DNA from: Lachnospiraceae bacterium
GTDB lineage: Bacteria > Bacillota > Clostridia > Lachnospirales > Lachnospiraceae
NCBI GenBank assembly: GCA_013316825.1
Contig: WSLY01000022.1
Coordinates: 1 to 40,741, forward strand
Length of the DNA stretch: 40,741 nucleotides
Direction: 5' to 3'
The notes below the pieces were generated by a model. That model did no database searches, was not told the origin of the DNA, and was given only the letters and a program-made list of their open reading frames with translations. This document shows positions 7,462 to 16,225 of the stretch, in pieces; the first letter of the stretch is position 1; each line of letters starts with the position of its first letter. The position numbers and the translations under genes were made by a program.

Positions 7462-8603
7462 ATGGGTAAATCTCTTAACGGAAAAGAATTAGGCAAAGGC
7501 ATTACACAAAGAAAGGATGGGATTTATCAGGGAAGATTTGTCAATCGGTTTGGTAAAAAACAGACGGTTTATGCAAAAACACTGAATGAAGTGAGGCAAA
7601 AGCTCAGGAACGAACAGTACGAAGATGAAAAGGCCATCAATGTTGTGACCAAGGATGTGAAGCTGGATGAGTGGTTTCAGACTTGGCTGAATACCTGCAA
7701 GAAAAACTGCAGGGCTTCGACAAAAGAGGTTTATGCAAGAAGATACCGCAAGGTACAGGAATCGCTTGGCTGGAGAAAACTGACATCTTTAAATCTGATT
7801 ATCATGCAGCAGGCAATCAACGAATTAGAAACGGACAATGCGCGTAAAGAGGTCAAAAAATTATTGGTTGATATGCTGAATAAGGCCATAGATTCTGATT
7901 TGCTTATCAAAAATGCCGCAAAGCAGATAAATACGGTGATTTCTAAAGAGGAAAAGAAGGAGCGCCGGGTGTTGACGGTAAGTGAGGCAGAACTTTTCCT
8001 GAGACAGGCAGCAGGTACATTTTATTACAATATGTATGTGCTGGCGCTGGATACAGGGATGCGTATCGGAGAGTTGATGGGGCTGCAGTGGCCGGATATT
8101 GACTGGGACAAGAAAGTACTATATATCAGACGTTCCCTGTGCTATTTTTGCAAGGAAGGTAAATATGTGTTTGAATGGCATGATACTAAACAAGTAACGG
8201 CAGGCGAGCGATACCGTTAACAGCCCGGGCTTTAGAGGCTTTAAAAAGGCAAAAAGTTCAAAGACAAAAGATTTTACTGAAAAATGCGGTAAATGCACAT
8301 GATGAGTATAAGGATCTGGTATTTGTCACCAAGAACAATCGTCCGACTCAGCAATTTATTGTGCAGGAATGTATGGATTTGGTGACAAGGCATATTCAGG
8401 AGAACAAGCCGGATTTTGAACGGTTTTCCCCGCATTGTTTCCGTCATACCTTTGCAACGAGGGCTATTGAAAACGGGATGCAGCCAAAGAGCCTCCAAAG
8501 GATACTCGGTCATGGTTCGTTACATATGACAATGGATCTTTATTGCCATGTAACAGAAGATACCCTGTTTGATGCGATGAGTCTGATGGAAAAGTGTGTA
8601 TAG
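7462..8603 (+). pseudogene. int: Tyrosine integrase, frameshifted
   Basis: Phage-type integrase of the Tn916 family, which would be about 380 residues if intact. The first reading frame runs from the ATG at 7462 (AGGAAGGAG upstream) to a stop at 8218-8220. It carries the arm-binding start (GKGITQRKDGIYQGRFV), the SAM-like core-binding domain and the first catalytic arginine in TGMRIGEL. The second frame resumes upstream of that stop and carries HCFRHTFAT, LGHGSLHMTMDLY and the rest of the catalytic set. Adding one A to the AAA at 8188-8190 restores a continuous protein reading TKTSNGRRAIPLTARALEAL. So one base was lost, by mutation or by a sequencing error. Confidence 0.88.
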
Positions 8604-8706
8604 GCCGGAGCCTGAGACAAAAGTGTGTAGCAGGTGTGTAGTGGAGTGTTTCGAGAGAGAATGATACAGGCGGAAAGCCTTGAAAAACCGGAGGTTTTAA
8701 GATAAA
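8604..8706. other. Probable right end of the integrative element next to pyrE
   Basis: Tn916-family elements end shortly after int, so the attachment site should lie in these 103 bases between the integrase and pyrE. The partner end is outside the window, so the core repeat cannot be defined. The stretch also carries AAAACC-GGA-GGTTTT (8684-8698), a small hairpin that contains the GGAGG of pyrE. Confidence 0.45.
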
Positions 8707-9387
8707 ATGGAGAGTTATAAACAGGAATTTATCGAATTTATGGTGGACTGCGGAGTTTTGCAGTTCGGTGATTTTACCCTAAAGAGCGGCAGGAAAAGCC
8801 CGTTTTTTATGAATGCAGGCGGGTATGTGACAGGCGGGCAGCTGAAGCGGCTTGGCGAATATTATGCCCATGCCATACACAATACTTATGGGGATGATTT
8901 TGACGTGCTGTTCGGTCCGGCTTACAAGGGGATTCCCTTAAGCGTGGTGACGGCGGTGGCTTACAGTGAGTTGTTCGGCAGGGAAATCCGCTACTGTTCC
9001 AACCGCAAGGAGGAAAAGGACCATGGCGACGCGGGTATATTGCTTGGCAGCAGACTTGGGGACGGCGACAGGGTCGTTATCATAGAGGATGTCACAACCT
9101 CCGGCAAATCCATCGAAGAGACCTTTCCGATTCTCAAATCGCAGGCAAAGGTGGAAATAAAAGGGCTGATGGTTTCCCTAAACCGCGAGGAAGTCGGGCA
9201 GTCCGGCAAGGTGGGAGCGCTGACCGAGATACAGGAAACATACGGCTTTCCCACGTCGGCAATCGTGAGCATGAGCGAAGTGACGGCGTATCTGTATAAT
9301 AAGCCCTACAAAGGCAGAATATATATTGACGACGAACGAAAGGGCGCACTTGACAATTACTTTGCGCAGTACGGAATAAAAAAATAA
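8707..9387 (+). CDS. pyrE: Orotate phosphoribosyltransferase
   Basis: Enzyme of 226 residues that joins orotate to PRPP to give OMP in pyrimidine synthesis, in the cytosol. Visible motifs are SGRKSPFF near residue 27, PAYKG at 71-75, the flexible-loop KEEKDHG at 101-107 and the PRPP-binding segment RVVIIEDVTTSGKSIEE at 122-138. The length is typical. GGAGG sits 11 bases before the ATG inside a short hairpin. No other pyr gene is adjacent in this window; the mobile element immediately upstream may have separated it from them. The element's insertion leaves pyrE dependent on a promoter close to or inside the element end. Confidence 0.95.
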   Translation: MESYKQEFIEFMVDCGVLQFGDFTLKSGRKSPFFMNAGGYVTGGQLKRLGEYYAHAIHNTYGDDFDVLFGPAYKGIPLSVVTAVAYSELFGREIRYCSNRKEEKDHGDAGILLGSRLGDGDRVVIIEDVTTSGKSIEETFPILKSQAKVEIKGLMVSLNREEVGQSGKVGALTEIQETYGFPTSAIVSMSEVTAYLYNKPYKGRIYIDDERKGALDNYFAQYGIKK

Positions 9388-9400
9388 GGAGAGGATTGCC

Positions 9401-9553
9401 ATGGAAGAAAAATTGTACAGAACAATGCGCGGAACCGGCGCAACCAACATTGTGATAGGGGTGCTTACTTTGGTGGTGGGAATCACAAGCGGTATCCTTT
9501 TATTCATCAGCGGTGCAAAGCTGCTGTCACGCAAGTCTCATATCCTGTTTTAA
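9401..9553 (+). CDS. Small membrane protein, 50 residues
   Basis: A short gene starting 13 bases after pyrE, with AAGGAGAGG just before the ATG. The product is MEEKLYRTMRGTGATNIVIG followed by one or two tightly packed hydrophobic segments (residues 16-43, with GITSG in the middle) and a basic end (KLLSRKSH). No function is known to me. It is probably co-transcribed with pyrE and with the next small membrane protein. Confidence 0.65.
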   Translation: MEEKLYRTMRGTGATNIVIGVLTLVVGITSGILLFISGAKLLSRKSHILF

Positions 9554-9590
9554 AAGCAGTGGGCATTTCCTGTGGAGGTGCCCATTTATC

Positions 9591-9615
9591 TTTTCCGGCG
9601 TAAATTGCCGGAAAA
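9591..9615. repeat. Perfect 9-bp inverted repeat
   Basis: TTTTCCGGC (9591-9599) and GCCGGAAAA (9607-9615) form a hairpin with a 7-base loop between two small membrane protein genes. It lacks a trailing T run on the plus strand, so it may stabilise or process the transcript. A second, weaker stem (TGGGCA/TGCCCA) lies about 20 bases upstream. Confidence 0.5.
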
Positions 9616-9643
9616 TGAACGGATGGGAGGGCGGCTTAGCATT

Positions 9644-9964
9644 ATGGGGCGAAAAAAAAATTACATTTTTACCAATAAAAAACACTCGGAACGGGCGATT
9701 ATGTCTACCATTTTAGGGGTTATAAGCCTGATATCCCTTATTGCGGCAGTTTTTCTTGCCTATGAGAAAGAGGGGAATATACCTGCAGGCTATGGCGTGG
9801 CCGGATTTTTGATAGCGGTCTTTTCCGTGACAGGGCTGGTGCTGGGAATCGTGACGGCGATGGAAAAGGACAGATACCGTCTGTTTCCGTGTCTTGGAAT
9901 TGTATGCAATCTGCTTGCGCTTTTGGGGATTGGGTTTGTGGTCTATGCAGGTATGTATTTGTAG
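9644..9964 (+). CDS. DUF6142-like membrane protein
   Basis: Protein of about 106 residues beginning MGRKKNYIFTNKKHSERAIM, with three hydrophobic segments (about residues 20-38, 50-72 and 83-104). The pattern, a KKHSER start followed by STILGVISL, matches what I recall of DUF6142, a family of unknown function in Lachnospiraceae. The ATG at 9644 is chosen because the family motif begins there and a GGGAGG lies 11 bases upstream; frames open further up are probably untranslated. It sits between pyrE and the aminopeptidase gene in the same direction. Confidence 0.6.
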   Translation: MGRKKNYIFTNKKHSERAIMSTILGVISLISLIAAVFLAYEKEGNIPAGYGVAGFLIAVFSVTGLVLGIVTAMEKDRYRLFPCLGIVCNLLALLGIGFVVYAGMYL

Positions 9965-10036
9965 TATGTACGGATGAAACGGATAAAGAACGGAGAGCGG
10001 CGGAAGAAAGCGTCCGCATTTGAATGGAGGAAGAAG

Positions 10037-12061
10037 ATGGACGAGGTATTGCAGGAGAGGCTTATGCTGGCGCAGGAACGTATCAGCCAGTTGAAGGAAG
10101 AAAATATTTCAGATGAGGCATTTGCCGTTTATTTCAAAAAAGAAGCAGAATGGTTTTTGGAGCTGTTTTGGCTGCGTGAACTGCTTGCGAGCGGTGAATT
10201 CGAGAAGCTTGGCCTAGAGGAGCTTCAGGATTGGAACAGGAAGCTTTACGGGGAGCTGCTGCCGGAAAATTATGAAAAAAGCTATGCGAATCCGGCTGCG
10301 GCAGTACGGGAGCTGGGAGCAGAGTTCGGTGCGTTTGTTTCCGCGCTGCATGCAGAACTTCGAAACAGCATTATGTACGTTTTTTATAATCATACGGAGG
10401 AGTTTGCGGCAGCCGCGGAGCTCTTTCTGGAGATAGAGAATATCTTTGCCTGCGCGTGGGAAGAGGAGCGGCGGCTGCCTGCTTTGGCAGAGGTGAAACA
10501 GGCGTATTACTGGTACATGAGCGATTATGCTGCTTTCCGTTCTGAAAGACAGGTGCGCGGTACGGTAGACACTTCCATGAATGCGGCAAAAAAAATTGTG
10601 ATGGAGGGTGATTTATCAGATTTGCGCTGTCTGTACCGCTATGGCTGCTATATTTCCGATGCCGAGCTTCGTATGGCGGCGTATCTTGACTCCCTTCCGG
10701 AGGAAACGATTGCCGTAATGGCGAATACCTTTACGGAAGGATACCGTCTGGGATTTGCTGCGACAGGCAAGGACATCACCATCAAAAAAAGCGTCGGCAT
10801 CTATTATAATATTGGCTTTGAGCGTGTCGTCAGAAAAGCCGTGGAAAATTTTCGGAAAATCGGACTGGAAGCAGTAATAGACAGAAAGGTGATTTGCGGT
10901 ACGCCTGCAAACAGGCAGTATGACTACGATCACAAGGATGATGATGTTCTCTTTTTGGATAAGCAGTACATGAACCGTAAGCTGGAAACATTACGCTGCG
11001 CCTACGAAAAATATAAGGAAGCGGCGGCGGTATATGGCGGGCCGGCATTGATAGAGGTGTTTGGAGAGGAGCCTTTTGCACCGGCTATCAAGGAGGAGAC
11101 ATATAAGCCTGATGATGTGCATAGGAAGCTTATCGTGGAGTATACATCATCCTTCAGACAGCTTCAGGCGGAATATATCAAAGAGGAGGAGCGCAGTTTT
11201 ACTATTATTGCATTTCCCACGCCCGCTGTCGGCGAACAGTTTGAGGAGATTTTTGACGAGACTATCCGCATCAATACGCTGGACTATAACCTTTACAGGC
11301 AGATACAGCAGGACATTATAGATGTGCTGGATACTGCAGAGTATGTGGAAATCAAGGGGATGAACGGCAATAGGACGGATTTGCGCGTGGTGCTTAAGGC
11401 GCTTACAAATCCCCAGAAAGAGACAAAATTCGAAAACTGTGTTGCTGACGTCAACATTCCGGTAGGCGAGGTATTCACTTCTCCTGTGCTTAAGGGAACC
11501 GAAGGGATTCTCCATGTTGGGCAGGTATTTTTAAACGAGCTGGAATACAAAGACTTTGAGATACATTTTAAGGACGGCATGACTACCGACTATCGCTGCG
11601 GCAATTTTGAGAAGGAAGAGGAAGGGCGCAATTATATCAAAGAAAATGTTTTGTGCAACCATGAATCCCTGCCCTTAGGCGAATTTGCAATCGGCACGAA
11701 TACGGCGGCGTACGTCATGGCGCAGAAATACGATATCGGGGCAAAGCTCCCCATTTTGATAGCGGAAAAGACAGGTCCTCATTTTGCAGTGGGAGACACC
11801 TGCTACTGCCATGTGGAGGATGTAAAGGTGTATAATCCGGACGGCAAGGAGATTGTGGCAAGGGATAATGAGGTGTCTGCGCTGCGCGGTAAGGATATAA
11901 GTAAGGCGTATTTTAACTGCCATACGGACATTACCATTCCGTATCACGAGCTGGGAAGCCTGACGGCGGTGCGCGCCGACGGCACAAGAGCTGTCATCAT
12001 AGAAAACGGGCGGTTTGTCCTTGCCGGCTGTGAGGAGTTGAATGTGCCCCTGAATGCATAG
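10037..12061 (+). CDS. M29-family metal aminopeptidase
   Basis: Cytosolic aminopeptidase of 674 residues that removes N-terminal residues from peptides, probably with two metal ions. The C-terminal part holds the M29 ligands in order: E478 (NIPVGEVFTSP), E549 (LPLGEFAIGTN), H582 and Y590 (GPHFAVGDTCY), and the HTD motif at H629/D631. M29 enzymes such as AmpS/AmpT are about 410 residues, so this protein carries some 250 extra N-terminal residues, rich in helices, with no recognisable domain. GGAGG just before the ATG at 10037 sets the start; the frame is open further up. It follows the DUF6142-like gene closely and precedes the pur cluster's own promoter. Confidence 0.82.
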   Translation: MDEVLQERLMLAQERISQLKEENISDEAFAVYFKKEAEWFLELFWLRELLASGEFEKLGLEELQDWNRKLYGELLPENYEKSYANPAAAVRELGAEFGAFVSALHAELRNSIMYVFYNHTEEFAAAAELFLEIENIFACAWEEERRLPALAEVKQAYYWYMSDYAAFRSERQVRGTVDTSMNAAKKIVMEGDLSDLRCLYRYGCYISDAELRMAAYLDSLPEETIAVMANTFTEGYRLGFAATGKDITIKKSVGIYYNIGFERVVRKAVENFRKIGLEAVIDRKVICGTPANRQYDYDHKDDDVLFLDKQYMNRKLETLRCAYEKYKEAAAVYGGPALIEVFGEEPFAPAIKEETYKPDDVHRKLIVEYTSSFRQLQAEYIKEEERSFTIIAFPTPAVGEQFEEIFDETIRINTLDYNLYRQIQQDIIDVLDTAEYVEIKGMNGNRTDLRVVLKALTNPQKETKFENCVADVNIPVGEVFTSPVLKGTEGILHVGQVFLNELEYKDFEIHFKDGMTTDYRCGNFEKEEEGRNYIKENVLCNHESLPLGEFAIGTNTAAYVMAQKYDIGAKLPILIAEKTGPHFAVGDTCYCHVEDVKVYNPDGKEIVARDNEVSALRGKDISKAYFNCHTDITIPYHELGSLTAVRADGTRAVIIENGRFVLAGCEELNVPLNA

Positions 12062-12118
12062 AGAAGCGGCGCCGGCTTCGGAGTGGTCGAAACTTACGCA
12101 AAAATTAAGAAAATAGCA

Positions 12119-12147
12119 TTGCGCCGGCAGAAAAATTTTAGTAAACT
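12119..12147 (+). promoter_or_regulatory. Probable promoter of the pur cluster
   Basis: TTGCGC (12119-12124) and TAAACT (12142-12147) are 17 bases apart, 41 bases before the purE start. The leader is short and shows no purine riboswitch fold. Confidence 0.4.
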
Positions 12148-12188
12148 AAGAGTGGAAAAACAAAGACAAAAGTGAAAGGAGCAAAGAG

Positions 12189-12698
12189 GTGGCACAGGTA
12201 GGTATTGTCATGGGCTCTGATTCGGATATGCCCATTATGGCGAAAGCTGCGGATATTTTAGAGGAATTGGGAATTTCTTATGAGATGACGATTATTTCTG
12301 CGCACAGGGAGCCGGATGTGTTTTTTTCCTATGCGAAGAGCGCGGAGGAGAAAGGATTTAAGGTGATAATCGCGGGAGCGGGCATGGCGGCGCATCTGCC
12401 CGGCATGTGCGCGGCAATTTTCCCGATGCCCGTTATTGGCATTCCGATGCACACTACGTCTCTGGGCGGCAGGGATTCGCTGTATTCCATTGTACAGATG
12501 CCCTCCGGCATACCGGTGGCGACGGTGGCGATTAACGGCGGCGCCAATGCAGGTCTGCTTGCCGCGAAGATCCTGGCGACTTCGGATGCCGCCCTTCTCG
12601 ATAAATTAAAAGCATACAGCAATGACTTAAAGGAGCAGGTTAAGGCAAAGGATGCAAGGCTTCAGGAAGTCGGATATAAAGAATACTTGAAAAAATAA
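12189..12698 (+). CDS. purE: N5-carboxyaminoimidazole ribonucleotide mutase
   Basis: Enzyme of 169 residues in purine synthesis that moves the carboxyl group of N5-CAIR to give CAIR (class I PurE). Class I features are visible: GSDSDMP near the N-terminus, [41 protein letters not shown] and [14 protein letters not shown]. The start is GTG at 12189 with AAGGAG about 10 bases upstream. First gene of purE-purM-purN-purD. purK is not seen here, so it lies elsewhere or the cell uses non-enzymatic carboxylation or a class II-like route. Confidence 0.95.
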   Translation: MAQVGIVMGSDSDMPIMAKAADILEELGISYEMTIISAHREPDVFFSYAKSAEEKGFKVIIAGAGMAAHLPGMCAAIFPMPVIGIPMHTTSLGGRDSLYSIVQMPSGIPVATVAINGGANAGLLAAKILATSDAALLDKLKAYSNDLKEQVKAKDARLQEVGYKEYLKK

Positions 12699-12756
12699 AA
12701 GCGGCGGGAAAAGAGAACCCGCAGCTAAGCGCAAAGAGCGCAGATGGGAGCAAAAG

Positions 12757-13782
12757 ATGGATTATAAAAATGCAGGAGTGGATATTGAGGCGGGCTATCA
12801 GTCGGTGGAGCTGATGAAAGAGCATATTAAAAAGACGATGCGCCCGGAGGTGCTTGGCGGTATCGGCGGTTTTTCAGGCGCCTTTTCCATGGAGGCCTTG
12901 AAAGGCATGGAAAAACCGACGCTTGTTTCCGGAACGGACGGCGTGGGCACGAAGTTAAAGGTTGCTTTTCTTTTGGATAAGCATGATACGGTGGGAATCG
13001 ACTGTGTGGCAATGTGCGTCAATGATATTGCCTGCGCAGGCGGAGAGCCCTTGTTCTTTTTGGATTATATTGCATGTGGCAGGAACTTTCCGGAAAAGAT
13101 TGCAGGTATTGTAAAAGGCGTGGCGGAGGGCTGCGTACAGGCAGGCGCGGCGCTGATTGGCGGCGAGACGGCAGAACATCCGGGACTTATGCCTGAAGAA
13201 GAGTATGATTTGGCAGGCTTTGCGGTAGGCGTTGTGGATGAGAAGGACTTGATTACAGGCGCAGATATCAAAGCGGGAGACGTTTTGATTGGCATTGCCT
13301 CCTCCGGCGTTCACAGCAATGGCTTTTCGCTGGTGCGCAAGGTGTTTGAAATGACGAGGGAAAGTCTGGATACTTACTACGAGGAATTGGGAAAGACTTT
13401 GGGAGAGGCATTGCTTACGCCCACCAAGATTTATGTAAAGGCGTTAAAGGGTATCAAGGAAGCAGGCGTTACGGTAAAGGGATGCAGTCATATTACAGGC
13501 GGCGGTTTCTACGAAAATATTCCCCGTATGCTGCCTGAGGGCGTGCGCGCCGTAGTCAAAAAGGACAGTTATGAAATTCCTGCCATCTTTAAGCTTCTGC
13601 AGAAGACGGGCGGTCTGGAAGAAAAAATGATGTATAATACATATAACATGGGACTTGGCATGGTGCTTGCGGTTGCAGAGGAAGACGTGGAAAAGACGCT
13701 TGCGGCAATTCAGGCGGCAGGCGAGATACCGTATGTAGTGGGAAGCTGCGAGGCAGGTGAAAAAGGAGTATCGGTATGCTGA
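12757..13782 (+). CDS. purM: Phosphoribosylformylglycinamidine cyclo-ligase (AIR synthetase)
   Basis: Enzyme of 341 residues that closes the imidazole ring of FGAM using ATP, giving AIR. Diagnostic stretches are the start [84 protein letters not shown] and [13 protein letters not shown]. The usual GGETAEMPG reads GGETAEHPG here, a small change at a position next to the motif. The length is typical. The stop overlaps the purN start by seven bases (ATGCTGA), which implies translational coupling. Confidence 0.96.
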   Translation: MDYKNAGVDIEAGYQSVELMKEHIKKTMRPEVLGGIGGFSGAFSMEALKGMEKPTLVSGTDGVGTKLKVAFLLDKHDTVGIDCVAMCVNDIACAGGEPLFFLDYIACGRNFPEKIAGIVKGVAEGCVQAGAALIGGETAEHPGLMPEEEYDLAGFAVGVVDEKDLITGADIKAGDVLIGIASSGVHSNGFSLVRKVFEMTRESLDTYYEELGKTLGEALLTPTKIYVKALKGIKEAGVTVKGCSHITGGGFYENIPRMLPEGVRAVVKKDSYEIPAIFKLLQKTGGLEEKMMYNTYNMGLGMVLAVAEEDVEKTLAAIQAAGEIPYVVGSCEAGEKGVSVC

Positions 13783-14399
13783 GGGCAGTCGTGTGCGTCT
13801 CGGGCGGCGGTACAAATCTGCAGGCAATTTTGGATGCTGTCAAAGAGGGAAGGATTACCAATACAAAGATAGAGGCGGTAATCAGCAATAACGCGGGCGC
13901 TTATGCGCTGACGCGGGCAAAAGAAAATCAAATTCCGGCAGTATTGCTTTCCCCCAAAGAGTATCCCGACAGGGCGGGTTACCATGCGGCATTTATGGAA
14001 AAAATGCGGGAGCTTTCTCCTGATTTGATTGTGCTTGCCGGCTTTCTTGTCAGGATTCCGAAGGAGATGACAACGGAATTTGAGGGGAAAATCATTAATA
14101 TTCATCCGTCGCTGATTCCTTCTTTCAGCGGCGTGGGCTATTACGGGCTGAAGGTACATGAGGCAGTTCTTGCGCGGGGTGTCAAGGTCACGGGCGCTAC
14201 CGTACATTTTGTGGATGCAGGTATGGATGAGGGACCAATCATTGCGCAGAAAGCGGTATGCGTGGCGGAGAATGACACGCCGGAGAGCTTACAGCGGCGC
14301 GTGATGGAAGAGGCGGAGTGGATTCTGCTTCCGCAGGCGATAGATGATATTGCAAACAACCGCCTGACGGTGCGGGACGGATATGTAAGGAAGGTATAA
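13776..14399 (+). CDS. purN: Phosphoribosylglycinamide formyltransferase
   Basis: Enzyme of 207 residues that formylates GAR with 10-formyl-THF to give FGAR. Visible are the PRPP-like loop [10 protein letters not shown], the catalytic segment [11 protein letters not shown] and [19 protein letters not shown] with the catalytic aspartate. The stretch [23 protein letters not shown] is typical. It starts inside the purM stop and ends five bases before purD, so it is the middle of a tight operon. Confidence 0.96.
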   Translation: MLRAVVCVSGGGTNLQAILDAVKEGRITNTKIEAVISNNAGAYALTRAKENQIPAVLLSPKEYPDRAGYHAAFMEKMRELSPDLIVLAGFLVRIPKEMTTEFEGKIINIHPSLIPSFSGVGYYGLKVHEAVLARGVKVTGATVHFVDAGMDEGPIIAQKAVCVAENDTPESLQRRVMEEAEWILLPQAIDDIANNRLTVRDGYVRKV

Positions 14400-14403
14400 G
14401 TTT

Positions 14404-15681
14404 ATGAAAGTACTGATTGTGGGTGGCGGCGGAAGGGAACATGCGATTGCCGTCAGCATGAAAAAAAGCAGCCGGCTGGAAAAGCTTTATTGTGTGCCGG
14501 GCAATGCGGGTATCGCGCAGATAGCAGAGTGCGAGCCTTCTATCGGTGTGATGGAATTTGATAAAATAGTGGCTTATGCCAAAGAAAAGCAGGTGGATTT
14601 GGTGTTTGTGGCGCCGGACGACCCGCTGGTGGGCGGTCTTGTGGATGTTTTAGAGGAAGCAGGGCTGCGTGTATTCGGGCCGGACAAGAAGGCGGCAATT
14701 CTGGAGGGAAGTAAGGCGTTTTCCAAGAATTTAATGAAGAAATACCGAATTCCCACGGCGGCATACGAGACTTTTGACAATCCGGAAGAGGCGCTTGCTT
14801 ATTTGGAGACGGCGAAAATGCCGATTGTGTTAAAGGCTGACGGGCTGGCTCTCGGAAAAGGGGTACTGATTTGCAATACGCTTGCGGAAGCGAAGGCAGG
14901 CGTAAAGGAAATTATGCTGGATAAGCATTTTGGGAGCGCCGGAAACCGTATGGTAATCGAAGAATTTATGACCGGACGGGAGGTGTCCGTGCTTGCTTTT
15001 GTGGACGGCAAAACGATACGCCCCATGACTTCCGCGCAGGATCATAAGCGTGCGAAGGATGGCGACGAGGGGCTTAACACGGGCGGCATGGGTAATTTTT
15101 CGCCCAGTCCTTTTTATACGAAAGAAATTGACGATTTTTGTCGTGAATATATTTATCAGGCAACGGTGGATGCCATGGCAGCCGAAGGCAGAGCCTTTCA
15201 GGGCGTGATTTTCTTTGGTCTGATGCTGACGGAGGAAGGACCTAAGGTATTAGAGTACAATGCCCGGTTCGGAGACCCCGAGGCGCAGGTGGTGCTTTGC
15301 CGCATGAAAAATGATATCTTGGATGTGGTGGATGCCTGCATAGACGGGACACTGGATAAAATCACACTGGAATTTGAGGATAACGCGGCGGTGTGCGTTG
15401 TGCTTGCTTCCGACGGTTATCCGGTCTTCTATGAAAAGGGGTTTGAGATAACAGGTCTTTCCCGTTTTGAAGGCAGGGAGGACTATTATTGTTTCCATGC
15501 AGGAAGCAAATTTGATGAAAAAGGACGCATTGTGACAAACGGCGGACGGGTGCTTGGCATTACGGCAAAGGGCAGTACGCTGAAGGAAGCGCGCAAGAAA
15601 GCGTATGAAGCGACGGAGTGGGTGGACTTTTCCAATAAGTATATGCGCCATGACATCGGAAAAGCCATTGACGAAGCGTAA
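14404..15681 (+). CDS. purD: Phosphoribosylamine-glycine ligase (GAR synthetase)
   Basis: ATP-grasp enzyme of 425 residues that joins phosphoribosylamine and glycine to give GAR. The N-terminal nucleotide-fold start VLIVGGGGREHAIA, the ATP-grasp segment IVLKADGLALGKGV, SAQDHKRAKDGDEGLNTGGMG and the metal-binding LEYNARFGDPEAQV are all intact. The length is as expected. Last gene of the pur group; no terminator follows within the 34 bases before the next gene, so read-through into the zinc-ribbon gene is likely. Confidence 0.96.
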   Translation: MKVLIVGGGGREHAIAVSMKKSSRLEKLYCVPGNAGIAQIAECEPSIGVMEFDKIVAYAKEKQVDLVFVAPDDPLVGGLVDVLEEAGLRVFGPDKKAAILEGSKAFSKNLMKKYRIPTAAYETFDNPEEALAYLETAKMPIVLKADGLALGKGVLICNTLAEAKAGVKEIMLDKHFGSAGNRMVIEEFMTGREVSVLAFVDGKTIRPMTSAQDHKRAKDGDEGLNTGGMGNFSPSPFYTKEIDDFCREYIYQATVDAMAAEGRAFQGVIFFGLMLTEEGPKVLEYNARFGDPEAQVVLCRMKNDILDVVDACIDGTLDKITLEFEDNAAVCVVLASDGYPVFYEKGFEITGLSRFEGREDYYCFHAGSKFDEKGRIVTNGGRVLGITAKGSTLKEARKKAYEATEWVDFSNKYMRHDIGKAIDEA

Positions 15682-15715
15682 GTAAGCAGGTAATTTTTTA
15701 GAAAGAGGTGAGGAT

Positions 15716-16174
15716 ATGCACGAGGGTAGGGATTTGTTGAGGATGGATGAGTACAACAGACCGAAGACGTGTGAAAAATGCGACGGTGTTATGGTATTTA
15801 TGGGGGTAGGCGAATATCAGTGCGAGGATTGCGGCGCGATTGCCTATGACGATTACGGTAAAGTCCGCCTCTATATAGAAGGGCACAGGGGAGCGACGGC
15901 TTCACAGATTGAGGCGGCAACCGGTGTAAAACAGCGTGCCATCAGAAATATGTTAAAGGAAGGGCGTCTGGAGGTGACGGCGGATTCCAAGGTGTTTTTA
16001 CATTGTGTTATCTGCAAGAAGGAAATTCGTTCAGGAAGTATGTGTCCCGAATGTGAGAAGAACTATCATCACCGCATTGAAGACGAACAGCGGAAGATGA
16101 AAAATTCCATGATGCAGGGATTTGGAGCCGGCAGAGAGGAAAAACGAGGAGAAAAAAGGTTCAAATTTGAATGA
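15716..16174 (+). CDS. Zinc-ribbon and helix-turn-helix protein
   Basis: Protein of 152 residues. Residues about 18-42 form a zinc ribbon with CEKC and CEDC, followed by a helix-turn-helix-like stretch (GATASQIEAATGVKQRAIRN, then MLKEGRLEV) and a second Cys pair set (CVIC and CPEC, about residues 100-116). The C-terminus is basic. The HTH segment recalls the flagellar-operon protein YvyF/TIGR03826, but here two Cys-rich parts flank it and no flagellar gene is near. AAAGAGGTGAGG precedes the ATG. It lies between purD and the SH3-domain gene. A regulatory role is inferred from the fold only. Confidence 0.6.
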   Translation: MHEGRDLLRMDEYNRPKTCEKCDGVMVFMGVGEYQCEDCGAIAYDDYGKVRLYIEGHRGATASQIEAATGVKQRAIRNMLKEGRLEVTADSKVFLHCVICKKEIRSGSMCPECEKNYHHRIEDEQRKMKNSMMQGFGAGREEKRGEKRFKFE

Positions 16175-16225
16175 TGCATAAGTGCAGTGTTGCAGCCTTC
16201 TGCAATCGGCATGGAAAGGGAAATT

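Noticed and set aside
12062..12188. Purine riboswitch or PurR box before purE
   Set aside because: The leader from the proposed promoter is about 35 bases, too short for the aptamer, and no conserved box was recognised.
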